From the NCBI GenBank assembly GCA_030682135.1, contig JAUXQT010000011.1, forward strand, positions 1 through 52,634: a stretch of DNA of 52,634 nt, written 5' to 3'. The notes below the pieces were generated by a model. That model saw only the letters and a program-made list of their open reading frames with translations, was not told the origin of the DNA and did not search any database. A program made the position numbers and the translations under genes. Every line of letters begins with the position of its first letter. Within the stretch, counting starts at the first letter, position 1. Of the stretch, positions 8,592 to 18,276 are shown piece after piece. This stretch comes from Nitrospirota bacterium. Lineage in GTDB: Bacteria; Nitrospirota; Nitrospiria; Nitrospirales; Nitrospiraceae.

Positions 8592-9963
8592 GCGAAACCG
8601 TCCCGGCACCATTCTGTCGCTCAATGATATGTTGATACCAGTCCATATAAATCTCTGCCTGCAAGCGAAGATCGAAGAGCCGAGATGCTGTTTTCGCTGC
8701 CTCGATTCCCATCTGCGCACGCAGGGCATCGTTCATCAGCAATTGCACGACTCTCGCAGCCATGGCTGCGGCATCTCCAGGCGGCACTAAGAAACCAGTC
8801 CGCCCCTCTTCAACTTGCTCGGGAATCCCATCAACAGCTGTCGCTACAGTAGGCGTCCCACATGCTCGCGCTTCGAGAATAGTATTTGGGAAGGTATCGG
8901 ACTTCGCTGCATGAACATGGACATCGGCCGCACGATAGTAGCGAGCGATCACGCGCCGATCCTGTTCAAAAGGGACAAACAGCACTTCACCATTTCCGAA
9001 CTGCTCAGAGCCGGCCCCTTCACCGACGACAATCAGCCGGATCCGTTCCGTACGAAGCTGCGCCCCCACCAGGAGCACCGCCTCACGGATGGTGCGAAAA
9101 TCTTTAAATCTATTGCTCTTCGCCGCATTTGCCACGAAAAGAAGCACTTTGTCCTGTTGCGGAATTTGCAAGAGTGCCCGGGCATCTGCTTTTTCTCCGG
9201 GACAAAAGACCGTTAAGTCCACCCCGTTCGGAACGACCTTTGCTTCGGCAATTGCGGGAGCAAGCATGGACTGCTCTACTTGGGCCATCAACCATCGTGA
9301 CGGCGTGGAAATGAATAACGAACTCTGCGCATAGATATCCTTTTTCCTATGCCAGTTAAACGCTGTCGAATCCTTCGAAACAGTCGGATAGATAGTCAAG
9401 TCTGGACATTCACCGCAACCAGATCTCCAGCGTTCGCAACCCAACGTATAAGCACAATGCCCGCTCAAGAGCCACGTATCGTGCAAAGTCACGACAGTCG
9501 GGACCTGGCGGCTGAGCCAAGGCAGAGCTCGCAGGTCAAAATACCCACCGTGAGAAATCCACCCGCCATGCAGATTATGACAATGAACAATGTCGGGCCT
9601 CCCTTGCCGAGAGTCCAGGAGCCGCCATGTGTCGGGAAAGTCGAACGACTCTTTTCCTACATATAAATCATGCCATTGCTTCGGAGAGGCAACCCATGTG
9701 TGCAGGGCTTTCCGGAGTTGCCACACTCCTCGCACTTTCCCTTCGAAAGGCCGCAGCTGTCTTGCAAACTGATAACACAACTGTTCCCATTTGCCATGTC
9801 TTCCTCCTTCGGAAACGAGGAAGACATCTGGGTCAGTGCCCCGTTTCTCACCGACAGCCAGCGTAGCCTTATGGCCTCGTCTGCGATATTCTTCCAATAG
9901 CTGCCAGGCAACGGCCTCCGCTCCTCCACCCCTATCATAGGTCCCAACCTGAAGAATCCTCAT
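8581..9963 (-). CDS. GT4-type glycosyltransferase
   Basis: A 460-residue glycosyltransferase starting MRILQVGTYDRGGGAEAVAW. A Cys-containing segment in the N-terminal half (HCAYTLGCERWRSGCGECPD) follows TLHDTWLLSGHC; this pattern is common in colanic-acid-type WcaC-like GT4 enzymes. The donor site has a variant E-x7-E element in which the first Glu is Asp (SDTFPNTILEA), followed by GTPTVATAVDGIPEQV. The protein is longer than the neighbouring GT4 enzymes because of an insert between the two halves. It overlaps the next gene by 11 bp and starts 18 bp after the GT2 stop. Confidence 0.88.
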   Translation of the reverse strand: MRILQVGTYDRGGGAEAVAWQLLEEYRRRGHKATLAVGEKRGTDPDVFLVSEGGRHGKWEQLCYQFARQLRPFEGKVRGVWQLRKALHTWVASPKQWHDLYVGKESFDFPDTWRLLDSRQGRPDIVHCHNLHGGWISHGGYFDLRALPWLSRQVPTVVTLHDTWLLSGHCAYTLGCERWRSGCGECPDLTIYPTVSKDSTAFNWHRKKDIYAQSSLFISTPSRWLMAQVEQSMLAPAIAEAKVVPNGVDLTVFCPGEKADARALLQIPQQDKVLLFVANAAKSNRFKDFRTIREAVLLVGAQLRTERIRLIVVGEGAGSEQFGNGEVLFVPFEQDRRVIARYYRAADVHVHAAKSDTFPNTILEARACGTPTVATAVDGIPEQVEEGRTGFLVPPGDAAAMAARVVQLLMNDALRAQMGIEAAKTASRLFDLRLQAEIYMDWYQHIIERQNGAGTVSHAS

Positions 9964-9981
9964 GTGGTCAGGATAGCATGG

Positions 9982-10890
9982 TCACACGACAAAGCCGGTA
10001 ATGATTTCCCATTCCTGTCCGGTCCAGGCAAGTACTTTTGTTGGGAAGGTCAGGCCAGTTCGATTCCCAATCACACGAATCCACCGCGGGAGGGTCGCAA
10101 GCGCATAGTGGCGAGAGATCTTCCACGTCACTCCACGAACGAGTGCCTCCAACCCTGTGCACGGACGGCCTCCATAGCGCCTCAGGGCCTCGTCAGCTTC
10201 TGACATATACTGACTCGCATGGGAAACCGACTTCTGATCACCGTGGGCCCGAAAACCTCCAAGCGGCGCTAGCACTCCGTACAGGTTTGCATGTTGATAG
10301 AACCGTGCCCAGAGCTCAAAGTCTGCAGCAAGCTGGAGAGAGCTCTCAACTCGAGCACCTGCCCTCTCCCAAAGTGACCGCCTCCAAAATGTCGACTCCT
10401 GCTGGATCCATTTTCTCCCGTACGATCCTTCGCTGGGGAAATTACCCCCCTTGAGAAATGACGGCTGACTAAATCCTCCGCTGAAATCCACGTTGATGGC
10501 CTGGCCTCTTACATTCCAACCTATTGGCTGAACCGTGGAAATCCATTCCACTTCGGGGAAGGAGGCAAAAATCTCTCCTACAATAGAAAACGCCCATGGC
10601 GTGTACTTATCATCGCTATTGAGCCAGGCCATGATCTCACCGGTCGTATGTGCAAACCCTCTGTTGATGGCGTCATATTGGCCTCCATCCCGCTCACTCG
10701 TCCAATACTTAAGACGCGCTGCGTAACGACGAATGATATCGACACTGCCGTCTGTCGACCCTCCATCGATCACAACATACTCAAGATTGGGATACCCCTG
10801 GCCCAGGACTGACTGAATCGTGTCCTCGATGAACTGCGCTTGATTGTACGATGGGGTAACAATCGATATGGTCGGAGACAACTTACTCAT
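9982..10890 (-). CDS. GT2-family glycosyltransferase
   Basis: A 302-residue inverting GT-A enzyme. It opens with ISIVTPSYNQAQFIEDTI, followed by VVIDGGSTDGS (nucleotide-sugar binding) and the metal-site region WLNSDDKYTPWA in place of the classical DxD. A middle segment (QQESTFWRRSLWE) is typical of this subgroup. No transmembrane segment is evident, so it likely acts on the cytoplasmic face of the membrane. Its ATG overlaps the FkbM gene's TGA by 4 bp (ATGA), showing coupling. The sugar transferred is not predictable. Confidence 0.9.
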   Translation of the reverse strand: MSKLSPTISIVTPSYNQAQFIEDTIQSVLGQGYPNLEYVVIDGGSTDGSVDIIRRYAARLKYWTSERDGGQYDAINRGFAHTTGEIMAWLNSDDKYTPWAFSIVGEIFASFPEVEWISTVQPIGWNVRGQAINVDFSGGFSQPSFLKGGNFPSEGSYGRKWIQQESTFWRRSLWERAGARVESSLQLAADFELWARFYQHANLYGVLAPLGGFRAHGDQKSVSHASQYMSEADEALRRYGGRPCTGLEALVRGVTWKISRHYALATLPRWIRVIGNRTGLTFPTKVLAWTGQEWEIITGFVV

Positions 10891-11729
10891 TTCCCCGGCT
10901 CACCAGGGAGTACCCCTGCGAGATAAGATTTGAGCTCTCGATTTTGTTCCATGCGCTGTACTGGCGTCGCATAATGATGCGACTTGCGAAACTCTCCGTC
11001 TTCCTTCACAAATGCGATATCGATCTGCGAGAGGGCTCCGTCCAGTGGGCGATACTGGAGCCCATAGATATCGTAGGGGACAAAACCTTTGGACTTCATA
11101 TATGCCACGACGTCACAAAAGACAGGTCCTTGACGAAAAAACTGAAACAGGGACACCTCCAAGAGCACATACTCAGTTTTTGCCAATACCTTTTGCGCGC
11201 CAGCCAAAGCATCAAGCTCCGCGCCTTGAACATCAATCTTGATTAGAAACGGTGGAGGGACGTTGCGTTCAGCAACTAGACGATCCAACGTGATCGCGCA
11301 CACCTCTCGCCGAACTCCGTCAATGTCCGTGCCTTCCTCCACTTCTCGATACAGCGATGACCCGACGAGATCGTGATGCACGTTGAGAAATGTGCGGCCA
11401 TCTTCAGCCGCGATAACAGCAGTCACGTTTATTGCAAGAGGCATGGCACGTACCACTTTACTGAGAACGGGGCGATACTCTTCGATCGGCTCAACCAGTA
11501 CATAATGCGCATCGGGGAAAACCTTGTGGCATTCTCCGGAAAAAGTTCCAAACGCTGCTCCGATATCAACAACCGTTCCGGGCGTGAAGCCAATTCGGCG
11601 AGCCTGCCCTAAGACCCCCTGAAGCGAATTGCGTGGAGCACCAAGCTCCGCACACCCGCTCTTCTTCACTCTCTGGATGTCGAATCCAAACTTCCAGAGC
11701 ACTTTCTTGATGAGATATTTCGTATACAT
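10887..11729 (-). CDS. FkbM-family methyltransferase
   Basis: A ~280-residue SAM-dependent methyltransferase. Motif I is VVDIGAAFGTFSGE, followed by VLVEPIEEY. The FkbM signature KIDVQGAELDALAGA lies in the C-terminal half and is followed by LLEVSLFQFF. FkbM enzymes O-methylate sugars or related hydroxyls. The start is uncertain: an ATG at 11729 or an in-frame GTG at 11747, neither with a clear ribosome binding site. It is coupled to the GT2 gene downstream through an ATGA overlap, which suggests it methylates the residue that GT2 adds or accepts; that link is inference. Confidence 0.87.
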   Translation of the reverse strand: MYTKYLIKKVLWKFGFDIQRVKKSGCAELGAPRNSLQGVLGQARRIGFTPGTVVDIGAAFGTFSGECHKVFPDAHYVLVEPIEEYRPVLSKVVRAMPLAINVTAVIAAEDGRTFLNVHHDLVGSSLYREVEEGTDIDGVRREVCAITLDRLVAERNVPPPFLIKIDVQGAELDALAGAQKVLAKTEYVLLEVSLFQFFRQGPVFCDVVAYMKSKGFVPYDIYGLQYRPLDGALSQIDIAFVKEDGEFRKSHHYATPVQRMEQNRELKSYLAGVLPGEPGK

Positions 11730-11853
11730 ATATGAACGTTTCAGCACTTACACATGAGAGGTCGGACAGATCATTCCTTAGGATCAGATGATTATTGAGA
11801 CCTCAGTTCAAACGAATAGCATCCCCCCAACCTCGAGCATGCCAATGAGACGA

Positions 11854-12735
11854 TCAGGCTGAAGAGCGTTGCTTCATCCCTTCCATGAATAGGGAATCCG
11901 GCTTCCGGATACGCCCCTTGACGACATCCAGACCGTACGAGGCGAACCCTTCGATTTGACTCTCAAAAGCCGTACATACACGAATCTTGGAAAATCCAGA
12001 CTGTTCAAGCAACCGTTTGAGGGAGACTCGGTCGTACATCCATCGATGACACTCACCAGATGTACGGAACAGGGCCTCTCGAATCGCCTCAGACCCATGC
12101 CTCCCGAGCAAAGCACCGCAAAGCAGGACCGCAAACTCCTCACGAGCATACCTTGCGACACGCGTGATACTCCCCGATTGCGAGAGGGCATCTCGCAATC
12201 GCCTCACCAGGCCACGTTGTACCACCGGCAGAGAGGGATCTGACGCAGCGGGACCGTGCTTCATCATGTCTTCCGCATCGGACCCGATACGGGATTTGAC
12301 GAACGCTTCATTGGGTATCGTCCCACTCGTCAAGTATCGCAGCATCTCCCCGCCGGATCTCGTTCTCACCATCTGGTCCAGCAACTCCATAACAATCCAC
12401 TTATGGTCACAAGCGGCCTGAGCATCTCCGCGATCGACCCGATCAAGGGCCGACACATACTCACGGGCAATGGCTTCAAGATCGGGAACCACGATCCGAA
12501 CGATCCCACGATCTTTGAGCACCCGGTGGCACTGCCTCAATAACCCCTCCGCATCTGCGGGATGCAAATGCTCAACGACGTGAGAGGCATAACACACATC
12601 AACTTCTCCATCCCCGCACGGAAGCCCTTGCGTCGCATCCCATTGACGCACAGAGGGGACCGATGGCTGGATATCGAGATTGATCCAATCCGGCTGCCAG
12701 ACCGCTCCACAGCCAATATTTAAGCGAGTCGTCAT
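11854..12735 (-). CDS. SAM-dependent methyltransferase (Methyltransf_11-like)
   Basis: A 293-residue protein. The short motif I LNIGCGAVWQPDWINLDI sits right at the N-terminus, as in the methyltransferase subgroup found in LPS and exopolysaccharide clusters. It is followed by CYASHVVEHLHPADAEGLLRQ and HRVLKDRGIVRIVVPDLEAIA. The region 130-230 is an insertion relative to minimal methyltransferases and shows nothing recognisable. The C-terminal part VSLKRLLEQSGFSKIRV is the usual closing element. Its substrate is probably a sugar or lipid-linked glycan. A gap of about 100 bp separates it from the FkbM gene. Confidence 0.8.
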   Translation of the reverse strand: MTTRLNIGCGAVWQPDWINLDIQPSVPSVRQWDATQGLPCGDGEVDVCYASHVVEHLHPADAEGLLRQCHRVLKDRGIVRIVVPDLEAIAREYVSALDRVDRGDAQAACDHKWIVMELLDQMVRTRSGGEMLRYLTSGTIPNEAFVKSRIGSDAEDMMKHGPAASDPSLPVVQRGLVRRLRDALSQSGSITRVARYAREEFAVLLCGALLGRHGSEAIREALFRTSGECHRWMYDRVSLKRLLEQSGFSKIRVCTAFESQIEGFASYGLDVVKGRIRKPDSLFMEGMKQRSSA

Positions 12736-12755
12736 CTGGACCGTACGTCCCTCAG

Positions 12756-13532
12756 CTATTCAAAAACTTTCACTGCGACCCTGCCCGTATAGTCGATCTT
12801 GTGCAACAGAATCTTCACCTGATGGCCCTGGAAGTATTCGTCAACGGCTCGACGCGCACCCTGCCAATGCCCGTAGTCGTCCAGAATGAGCACCCCTCCG
12901 CGGCTTAAGCGCGGGAACAGTTGTTCCATCTCATGACGAGTCGACTCGTACCAATCCGTATCGAGCCGCAACAGCGCAATCTTATCTGGCGCCGCCTCCG
13001 TTATCGTATTTTCTACTCGCCCGGGAATAAAATGCGTACGCGCTTCTGAATAGTTGGTCAACGACATCGCCAGCTTGACTTGCTCCAACGGCGCATAGCA
13101 CCACACCAAATCTTCTTGAGTGCGCGAGCTCCGATCCATCAACTCCTTGGCCGTCTCGCCGGTGGTCGCCACATCATGAATCCCAGGCTCCGACATACCT
13201 TCAAAGGTGTCGAAGAGAAACAAATCGCGATCCTCGGCCCCCAGACTCTTCAGAGTCCGAGCCACAGCCATCATGCTGCCTCCCCGCCAAACCCCGCATT
13301 CCACAATGGCCCCCTGAATACCGGCTTGTTCGATATATCGAGTCGCCGAGCACAAGGCACGAATTCGTTCCGGAGACGTCATCGTATAGGGCTGAACAAA
13401 CTTGATTGTTGCGCCATCCTCATCTTCGCCGCTTATGGCGAGACTGGAGCACTGGGCAGCTTGCGCACCAGTGCGCTTGAGACCTAATCGACGCCCCAGC
13501 GCCCTCACGGATCTAGCCAATTCTGTCAGCAT
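12756..13532 (-). CDS. TylF/MycF-family O-methyltransferase
   Basis: A 258-residue macrocin-O-methyltransferase-like enzyme. Motifs seen: VECGVWRGGSMMAVA (SAM loop), LFDTFEGMSEP, LRLDTDWYEST (metal-binding DxD) and LILDDYGHWQGARRAVDEYF (second metal Asp pair and the family's signature His-Trp). TylF and MycF methylate sugar hydroxyls using Mg2+, so O-methylation of a glycan sugar is the natural reading. The start ATG at 13532 lies about 32 bp downstream of the preceding gene's stop. A second TylF-type gene sits at 22367, so two distinct hydroxyls may be methylated. Confidence 0.88.
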   Translation of the reverse strand: MLTELARSVRALGRRLGLKRTGAQAAQCSSLAISGEDEDGATIKFVQPYTMTSPERIRALCSATRYIEQAGIQGAIVECGVWRGGSMMAVARTLKSLGAEDRDLFLFDTFEGMSEPGIHDVATTGETAKELMDRSSRTQEDLVWCYAPLEQVKLAMSLTNYSEARTHFIPGRVENTITEAAPDKIALLRLDTDWYESTRHEMEQLFPRLSRGGVLILDDYGHWQGARRAVDEYFQGHQVKILLHKIDYTGRVAVKVFE

Positions 13533-13564
13533 CGGAGGCCTTCAAAATTCCACACCCTCGTCCC

Positions 13565-14245
13565 TCATGCCTTGCGCAGTAAAATAATGGAATCGCGGCG
13601 GAGCAGGTCCAAGTCGGCCTGCTCCACCTGCCACCCCGCCTCAGTCGCAATGTTGGTCATAACTTCCTGACTGTTGCGTGGCCACCAGATATCTTGATCT
13701 TTCTGATGTTTGAACTCTTGGGGCACGCCTCCCTTGCCCCATCCGAACTGATTCAATTTATCCCAGTCACCGTACTGATGGACAGATCGTGCGCCAGGCT
13801 TCAGAACTCTGCGGACATGCTTCAAAATATTGAGAATTGAAGCGCCTTCGTTGTGACACAAGACTCCAAACGACCAGAAAAAATCAAAATAATCGTCAGG
13901 AAGCCCGGCAAACGTATTGTCGTGAACTTGGTGGCACGTAAGCCGTCCCGAAAAAGATTCAGGATTGAGCCACGCTGACACATCTTGAAAATCAACGGTG
14001 TGCAACTCTCCCTGTGGAATGAATTTCAGAATCGCTCTGGACCAGGATCCCTTTCCCGGCCCAAGCTCCAGAACACGCGAGTCCGGACGGAGGTACGGCA
14101 GAACCGCGTTCTTAAATACACGGCGATACGATCCCCCGCTTCGCCGCTCCTCAGAGAATCTGACTCTCCCCGGAATAATGGAGAGGACATTCCCGCTATC
14201 GTACCCATAACCAAATTCGCTCTTCAGCCAATTCAATGTCGGCAT
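13565..14245 (-). CDS. SAM-dependent methyltransferase
   Basis: A 226-residue methyltransferase with motif I VLELGPGKGSWSRAIL at about residues 68-83, then LHTVDFQDVSAW. The later core is DYFDFFWSFGVLCHNEGAS, then VRRVLKPGARSVHQYGDWDKL. The aromatic-rich segment after the core (FGWGKGGVPQEF, DIWWPRN) is unusual and may form the acceptor site. No membrane segment or signal is present. It sits among other methyltransferases and a GT-A glycosyltransferase, so a glycan substrate is likely but unproven. Confidence 0.8.
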   Translation of the reverse strand: MPTLNWLKSEFGYGYDSGNVLSIIPGRVRFSEERRSGGSYRRVFKNAVLPYLRPDSRVLELGPGKGSWSRAILKFIPQGELHTVDFQDVSAWLNPESFSGRLTCHQVHDNTFAGLPDDYFDFFWSFGVLCHNEGASILNILKHVRRVLKPGARSVHQYGDWDKLNQFGWGKGGVPQEFKHQKDQDIWWPRNSQEVMTNIATEAGWQVEQADLDLLRRDSIILLRKA

Positions 14246-14275
14246 ATGACGTATGCTCCCCCTAGGCCCTCTCGC

Positions 14276-15238
14276 CTACATCACAGAACACGCTGCAACC
14301 CGTTTCAGTCTGTTCACTGCGGCGCTCATTCTGGACACGACTCGCATGAACGCATTTTCCTTCTTCTCTCCGCGGAGGCCCTCCAGAAATTCACGGATCG
14401 ACTCCAACCCAGTCGCCGACTCTTCAACCCGATCAGGAAACTGCCACCGCTCATGCGCGCTAAGATCAACCTCGAAAGACCGGGATACCCCGCAATGGAC
14501 CCCGCTTCCATCCATTCCGATATTCTGCACCATCGATTCACCGGGATAGACACACAGTCCTCCCGCAACAAACATGCTCGCATACCAGCGAACCCCCCAC
14601 ACATCCATCTTCCCCTCGGCCTGAAGCTTGAGATGCTCAAAGTAGGGATAGGCTCCCTTCACGTTGAACTCATGCTGCTGCCCTGGATCCTGGAGAAAAC
14701 TCAGCAAGCTGGCAGAGTCGAGCTCCAAGCGCTTCCAGGCCCTTTCCCATGTCCCCCACCCCCAACTCGTGGGCACCCGGCACAGAAACGTCGATCCCAC
14801 TCTCTCGGAATGTGCCACGGGAAACATATACCCTGACACCTGCATGATTTTCGGCTCATCCTGATAACGCAAAAGTGCTTGATTCATATAGGTCAAAAAA
14901 CCTGGGGCAACGACAAGATCATCTTCAAGCACAATGACCCGTCCATGGGTCCGAGACAACTCCGTCACACCTTCAATGACAGACCGCGCCAATCCAATAT
15001 TTTCCGCCCGTTCATGCACCAGAACATGCGCAAAGCCTTTGAGGTTGCGGACCAGCGCACGAACTTTCTCCACCGCAGGACGGTCACCGACATGTTTCGG
15101 CCCGTCGATGAACACATGCAGTTCACTTCCACGTGCCTGAGCACACACCTGCAATGCTTTGAGCGTTCGCCTCAAATGCTCCGGCCGTTTATACCCAAAC
15201 AGCGCGATGGGTGCCAAGGACATATGTGTCTCGCTCAT
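14276..15238 (-). CDS. GT-A-fold glycosyltransferase (GT2/GNT-I-like)
   Basis: A 320-residue protein starting with ALFGYKRPEHLRRTLKAL, the N-terminal signature of a bacterial group related to GT2 and eukaryotic GNT-I enzymes. VIVLEDDLVVAPGFLTYMNQ contains the E-D-D metal site, and MQVSGYMFP plus TSWGWGTWERAWKR are strongly typical of this subgroup. No membrane helix is evident. It would transfer a sugar in assembly of the local glycan. Two in-frame ATGs (15238 and 15223) are possible starts; the first is chosen. Confidence 0.85.
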   Translation of the reverse strand: MSETHMSLAPIALFGYKRPEHLRRTLKALQVCAQARGSELHVFIDGPKHVGDRPAVEKVRALVRNLKGFAHVLVHERAENIGLARSVIEGVTELSRTHGRVIVLEDDLVVAPGFLTYMNQALLRYQDEPKIMQVSGYMFPVAHSERVGSTFLCRVPTSWGWGTWERAWKRLELDSASLLSFLQDPGQQHEFNVKGAYPYFEHLKLQAEGKMDVWGVRWYASMFVAGGLCVYPGESMVQNIGMDGSGVHCGVSRSFEVDLSAHERWQFPDRVEESATGLESIREFLEGLRGEKKENAFMRVVSRMSAAVNRLKRVAACSVM

Positions 15239-15292
15239 TCCAGATCCGCCGACATATACATGGTCAATACGCCGAGACCGATTTCGCCAGTA

Positions 15293-17266
15293 TTACGTGA
15301 GGGCTATCGGCTCCTGTTGGAGTGCCGAGTCAACCAACGCATGCCGAGACGGAACGGCTAACTGTCTGCACCATAATTCCAAGGTTAGAGCTTTGAACGA
15401 CATGGGCGAGCCAGCCCCTGCCGGAAATGGCCCCTTCGCAAGCATCAGGCCAGCCTCGGCACTTAGAACACCCGTGCGCACTAACATACCGCCTTCTAAT
15501 TCTGCCCCATGTGCCGCAAAGACCGCCTGATGCCACTCGTGGATCGGAGGAGTAAACCCTCGTTTCGGTCTTCTCGTCACCCATTCAGGCAATACATCTT
15601 TTAGTGCGGCGCGAAACCAAGCTTTCGGAGGAAGCTCATGATCAGGTCTGGCCTTGCGCAAACCAATCACTGTTTCGACAAGGCGATAATCCACCAGTGG
15701 CAACCGGAGTTCGACCGAAGAGGCCATGCTCAGTCGATCACCCTGGGCTATTCCATTCTCCAGCAAGTAAGTCCGGCATATCAGGGAGGTGATGAGGAGA
15801 TCGAGTCGAGGACGTGGCATGGAAGCCGTAAATACGTCGAACGCAGACGACAGCTGGATCTGCTCCAGGAAAGCCGGCTGGTACATCCCAGGAAGCGCAT
15901 CATGTGCCATGCAAAAATCTGGCGTAAGGTCGTAGAACACAGTCTGTTCCCTCGGGCTTACCCGATCTCGATCGTATAGCTCCCATGACTTCCGAAGTCC
16001 GGCAAGCGACTTTACCCATTCCTTGATTCCCCAGGGCGACAAATATTGGGGAGCCGAAAGGCTGAGGTAGTCCAGAAAGTGCGGCCCCCCCCTGTTCGAG
16101 CTGGCAACTTTCCGCTCAGTTTGATAAACAGACTCCCGCACCCAAGGATACCCCCAAAAAAGCTCATCTCCCCCGTGCCCCTGAAGCATGACCGAGACTC
16201 CATGGGCCTTCGCCGCCTTCATCACGGAATAGTACCCATACCCGGATATATCGCCAATGGGATCATCAAGCCAGTACACCAACTCCGGAAAGAAGTTCGC
16301 AAAGTCGGCAGTCTTTACCTCGACTTCATGAAACGGCATGCCCAAGAACTCTGCCAGCGCTCTGGCATCTGCCCGCTCATCGTTCTCCTCACACCCCTGG
16401 TAGCCCACACTAAACGCCTGCATGGCCCCCGGATACTTTCGCGAAGCCAATGCAGCAATCGCACTTGAATCAAGCCCCCCGCTCAAAGCGATACCAACGG
16501 GAACATCTGAACGAACAATAAGTTCGCTGATCGATTCCAGCTCGTTCCTAATCAGCTCGGCAGGATCTCCAGTGAGAAGAGGAGCGTCCTCCATGCGCCA
16601 ATAGCATGATTCTTTGTGCGCCCACGTGTCGACAGAGACCGTCAGAATATGCGCCGCTGCCAACTTGCGGACACCTCGTATCGGTGTCATGGGTTCTGGC
16701 ACGTAGTTATAGTGAAAAAAGAGATCCACTGCTGTGGGGTTCAACTCAAACGGCACACAGCCTGAACGAATCAGTGCTTTGAGCTCCGAAGAAAAATACA
16801 GCTGCCCTTTCCGCTCATACAGATAGAGGGGCTTTTCCCCCATCCGGTCTCGAGCCAAAACCAGCACTCGACGCCGGCGATCCCATAAGGCAAAGGCAAA
16901 CATGCCTCGGAGATGCCGGACACAATCCTGGCCGTACTCTTCATAGAGGTGGACAATGACTTCACAATCGCTGCCGGTCAGAAACTGGTGGCCCCGCGCA
17001 CGCAAAGCATCTCGCAGTTCGATAAAATTGTAGATCTCTCCATTGGCAATCAACACCAGCGAGCCGTCTTCGTTATAAAGCGGCTGTTCCCCTCCTTGCG
17101 GATCGATGATGCTGAGCCGACGCATGGCCAGCGCGACATGCCGGTCCTGAAAGGTTCCAGATCCGTCAGGCCCTCGATGCACCAGCCGCTCACTCATGCC
17201 CGCAACGCGTGACAAGGCGTCAGTGTCGAGAGGTTCTCTTGCAATAACTCCAGCAATGCCACACAT
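15293..17266 (-). CDS. asnB: Asparagine synthetase B-type glutamine amidotransferase
   Basis: A 657-residue glutamine-hydrolysing synthetase. The start is fixed by the N-terminal nucleophile: MCGIAGVIA puts Cys2 right after the initiator Met, and GAGGG lies upstream; a longer frame from 17281 is rejected for that reason. The glutaminase domain shows RGPDGSG, RLSIIDPQGG and ANGEIYNF. The synthetase domain has the ATP PP-loop SGGLDSSAIAAL and VMLQGHGGDELFWGY. In O-antigen and exopolysaccharide clusters such proteins often amidate sugar uronic acids (WbpS type) rather than make free asparagine; context favours that role here, but sequence alone cannot decide. Confidence 0.9.
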   Translation of the reverse strand: MCGIAGVIAREPLDTDALSRVAGMSERLVHRGPDGSGTFQDRHVALAMRRLSIIDPQGGEQPLYNEDGSLVLIANGEIYNFIELRDALRARGHQFLTGSDCEVIVHLYEEYGQDCVRHLRGMFAFALWDRRRRVLVLARDRMGEKPLYLYERKGQLYFSSELKALIRSGCVPFELNPTAVDLFFHYNYVPEPMTPIRGVRKLAAAHILTVSVDTWAHKESCYWRMEDAPLLTGDPAELIRNELESISELIVRSDVPVGIALSGGLDSSAIAALASRKYPGAMQAFSVGYQGCEENDERADARALAEFLGMPFHEVEVKTADFANFFPELVYWLDDPIGDISGYGYYSVMKAAKAHGVSVMLQGHGGDELFWGYPWVRESVYQTERKVASSNRGGPHFLDYLSLSAPQYLSPWGIKEWVKSLAGLRKSWELYDRDRVSPREQTVFYDLTPDFCMAHDALPGMYQPAFLEQIQLSSAFDVFTASMPRPRLDLLITSLICRTYLLENGIAQGDRLSMASSVELRLPLVDYRLVETVIGLRKARPDHELPPKAWFRAALKDVLPEWVTRRPKRGFTPPIHEWHQAVFAAHGAELEGGMLVRTGVLSAEAGLMLAKGPFPAGAGSPMSFKALTLELWCRQLAVPSRHALVDSALQQEPIALT

Positions 17267-17368
17267 CTTGCCCTCGCACACACCCTGTTAGAGGGGATAC
17301 CGGTTCGTGACTACCGCAGTTCGCTGATCGAAACATTCACTCTGCACTCTTGATGACCCTCGGAATTT

Positions 17369-18007
17369 TCATGGCTTCCGCGCATCGACGATCAAAGACG
17401 TGTAATACAGCGTCCCGCGCTTAAATCGCTCCTGCCTGTCATGCCGAATCGACCGCCGTATCAAACCATCAGCCTCCGCCCATGAATGACTGTGGAACCG
17501 GTCCGACACATCAAAGTATTCCAGCGGCGTCGCCTGAAAACCGACTCGATTCAAGCGCGCAACCAAATCGTCGACGGTAAAGAGCAGCTTGTGCCCGTCC
17601 TTAGGCGGACTCACTTCCTCAATGTATTCTGAATCTTTGCGGTTGCCGTCCGGAACAGCAATTCTGAGGAGCCCGCCCTTCCTCAGATAGCGAAAGCATG
17701 CCAAGAGCGCCACCGTGCATTCCGCATCAGACAGATGCTCCATCACATGCTCGGCCATTAATCGATCGATGGAATTTGGCGAAAACAACTTCCTCCATCC
17801 ACGGGTGGAGGTCACATCTAAAATATCAGCATCCGTTGAAATCCATCCTTCCACGCTCACCGGACCGGCTCCCAAGATCACATTCAACGGATGACTCGCT
17901 CTAATCTTCGCGCGCATCGCCAAGAGCCGGAACAGTCTGCGGAGTCGCTCCTGCAGTGCGTGAGGCACCCATCGGACTCTGCCGCTAGACCAACCAGGTT
18001 GCGACAT
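17369..18007 (-). CDS. SAM-dependent methyltransferase, short
   Basis: A 212-residue protein of the same broad group as the gene at 11854: NVILGAGPVSVEGWISTDADILDV replaces a canonical motif I (LGAG for GCG). MAEHVMEHLSDAECTVAL and YLRKGGLLRIAVPDG follow. A basic N-terminus of about 35 residues precedes the core. The degenerate SAM loop may mean weakened or altered binding. It is flanked by gaps of about 100 bp (asnB side) and 270 bp (upstream side); the latter holds no recognisable gene and may contain a promoter. Confidence 0.75.
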   Translation of the reverse strand: MSQPGWSSGRVRWVPHALQERLRRLFRLLAMRAKIRASHPLNVILGAGPVSVEGWISTDADILDVTSTRGWRKLFSPNSIDRLMAEHVMEHLSDAECTVALLACFRYLRKGGLLRIAVPDGNRKDSEYIEEVSPPKDGHKLLFTVDDLVARLNRVGFQATPLEYFDVSDRFHSHSWAEADGLIRRSIRHDRQERFKRGTLYYTSLIVDARKP

Positions 18008-18276
18008 CTCTCACATCCTCACCGCCACAAACAAACACCGGACGGTCCAGGGTACAGCAGTTGCCTGCCAAGACCACCATGATTGCCTGCGAATGAACTC
18101 ATTATGCTAAAATCCGCACTCTTGCGCCTCCCATACATACGTGCATACCCCTGCGATGCATCCTCCGGCGTCTCGGAAATTTCTACCGGCAGATATCAAG
18201 GACAGAAGGCCGTCTCCTGTCTTCCAATCGCGGCTCCCGTCAAGAGGCCACACAGGTACCGTCGTACCTTTTCACG

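Noticed and set aside
13985-14836. 283-codon plus-strand ORF
   Set aside because: Antisense to a methyltransferase and a glycosyltransferase with clear motifs; composition is low-complexity.
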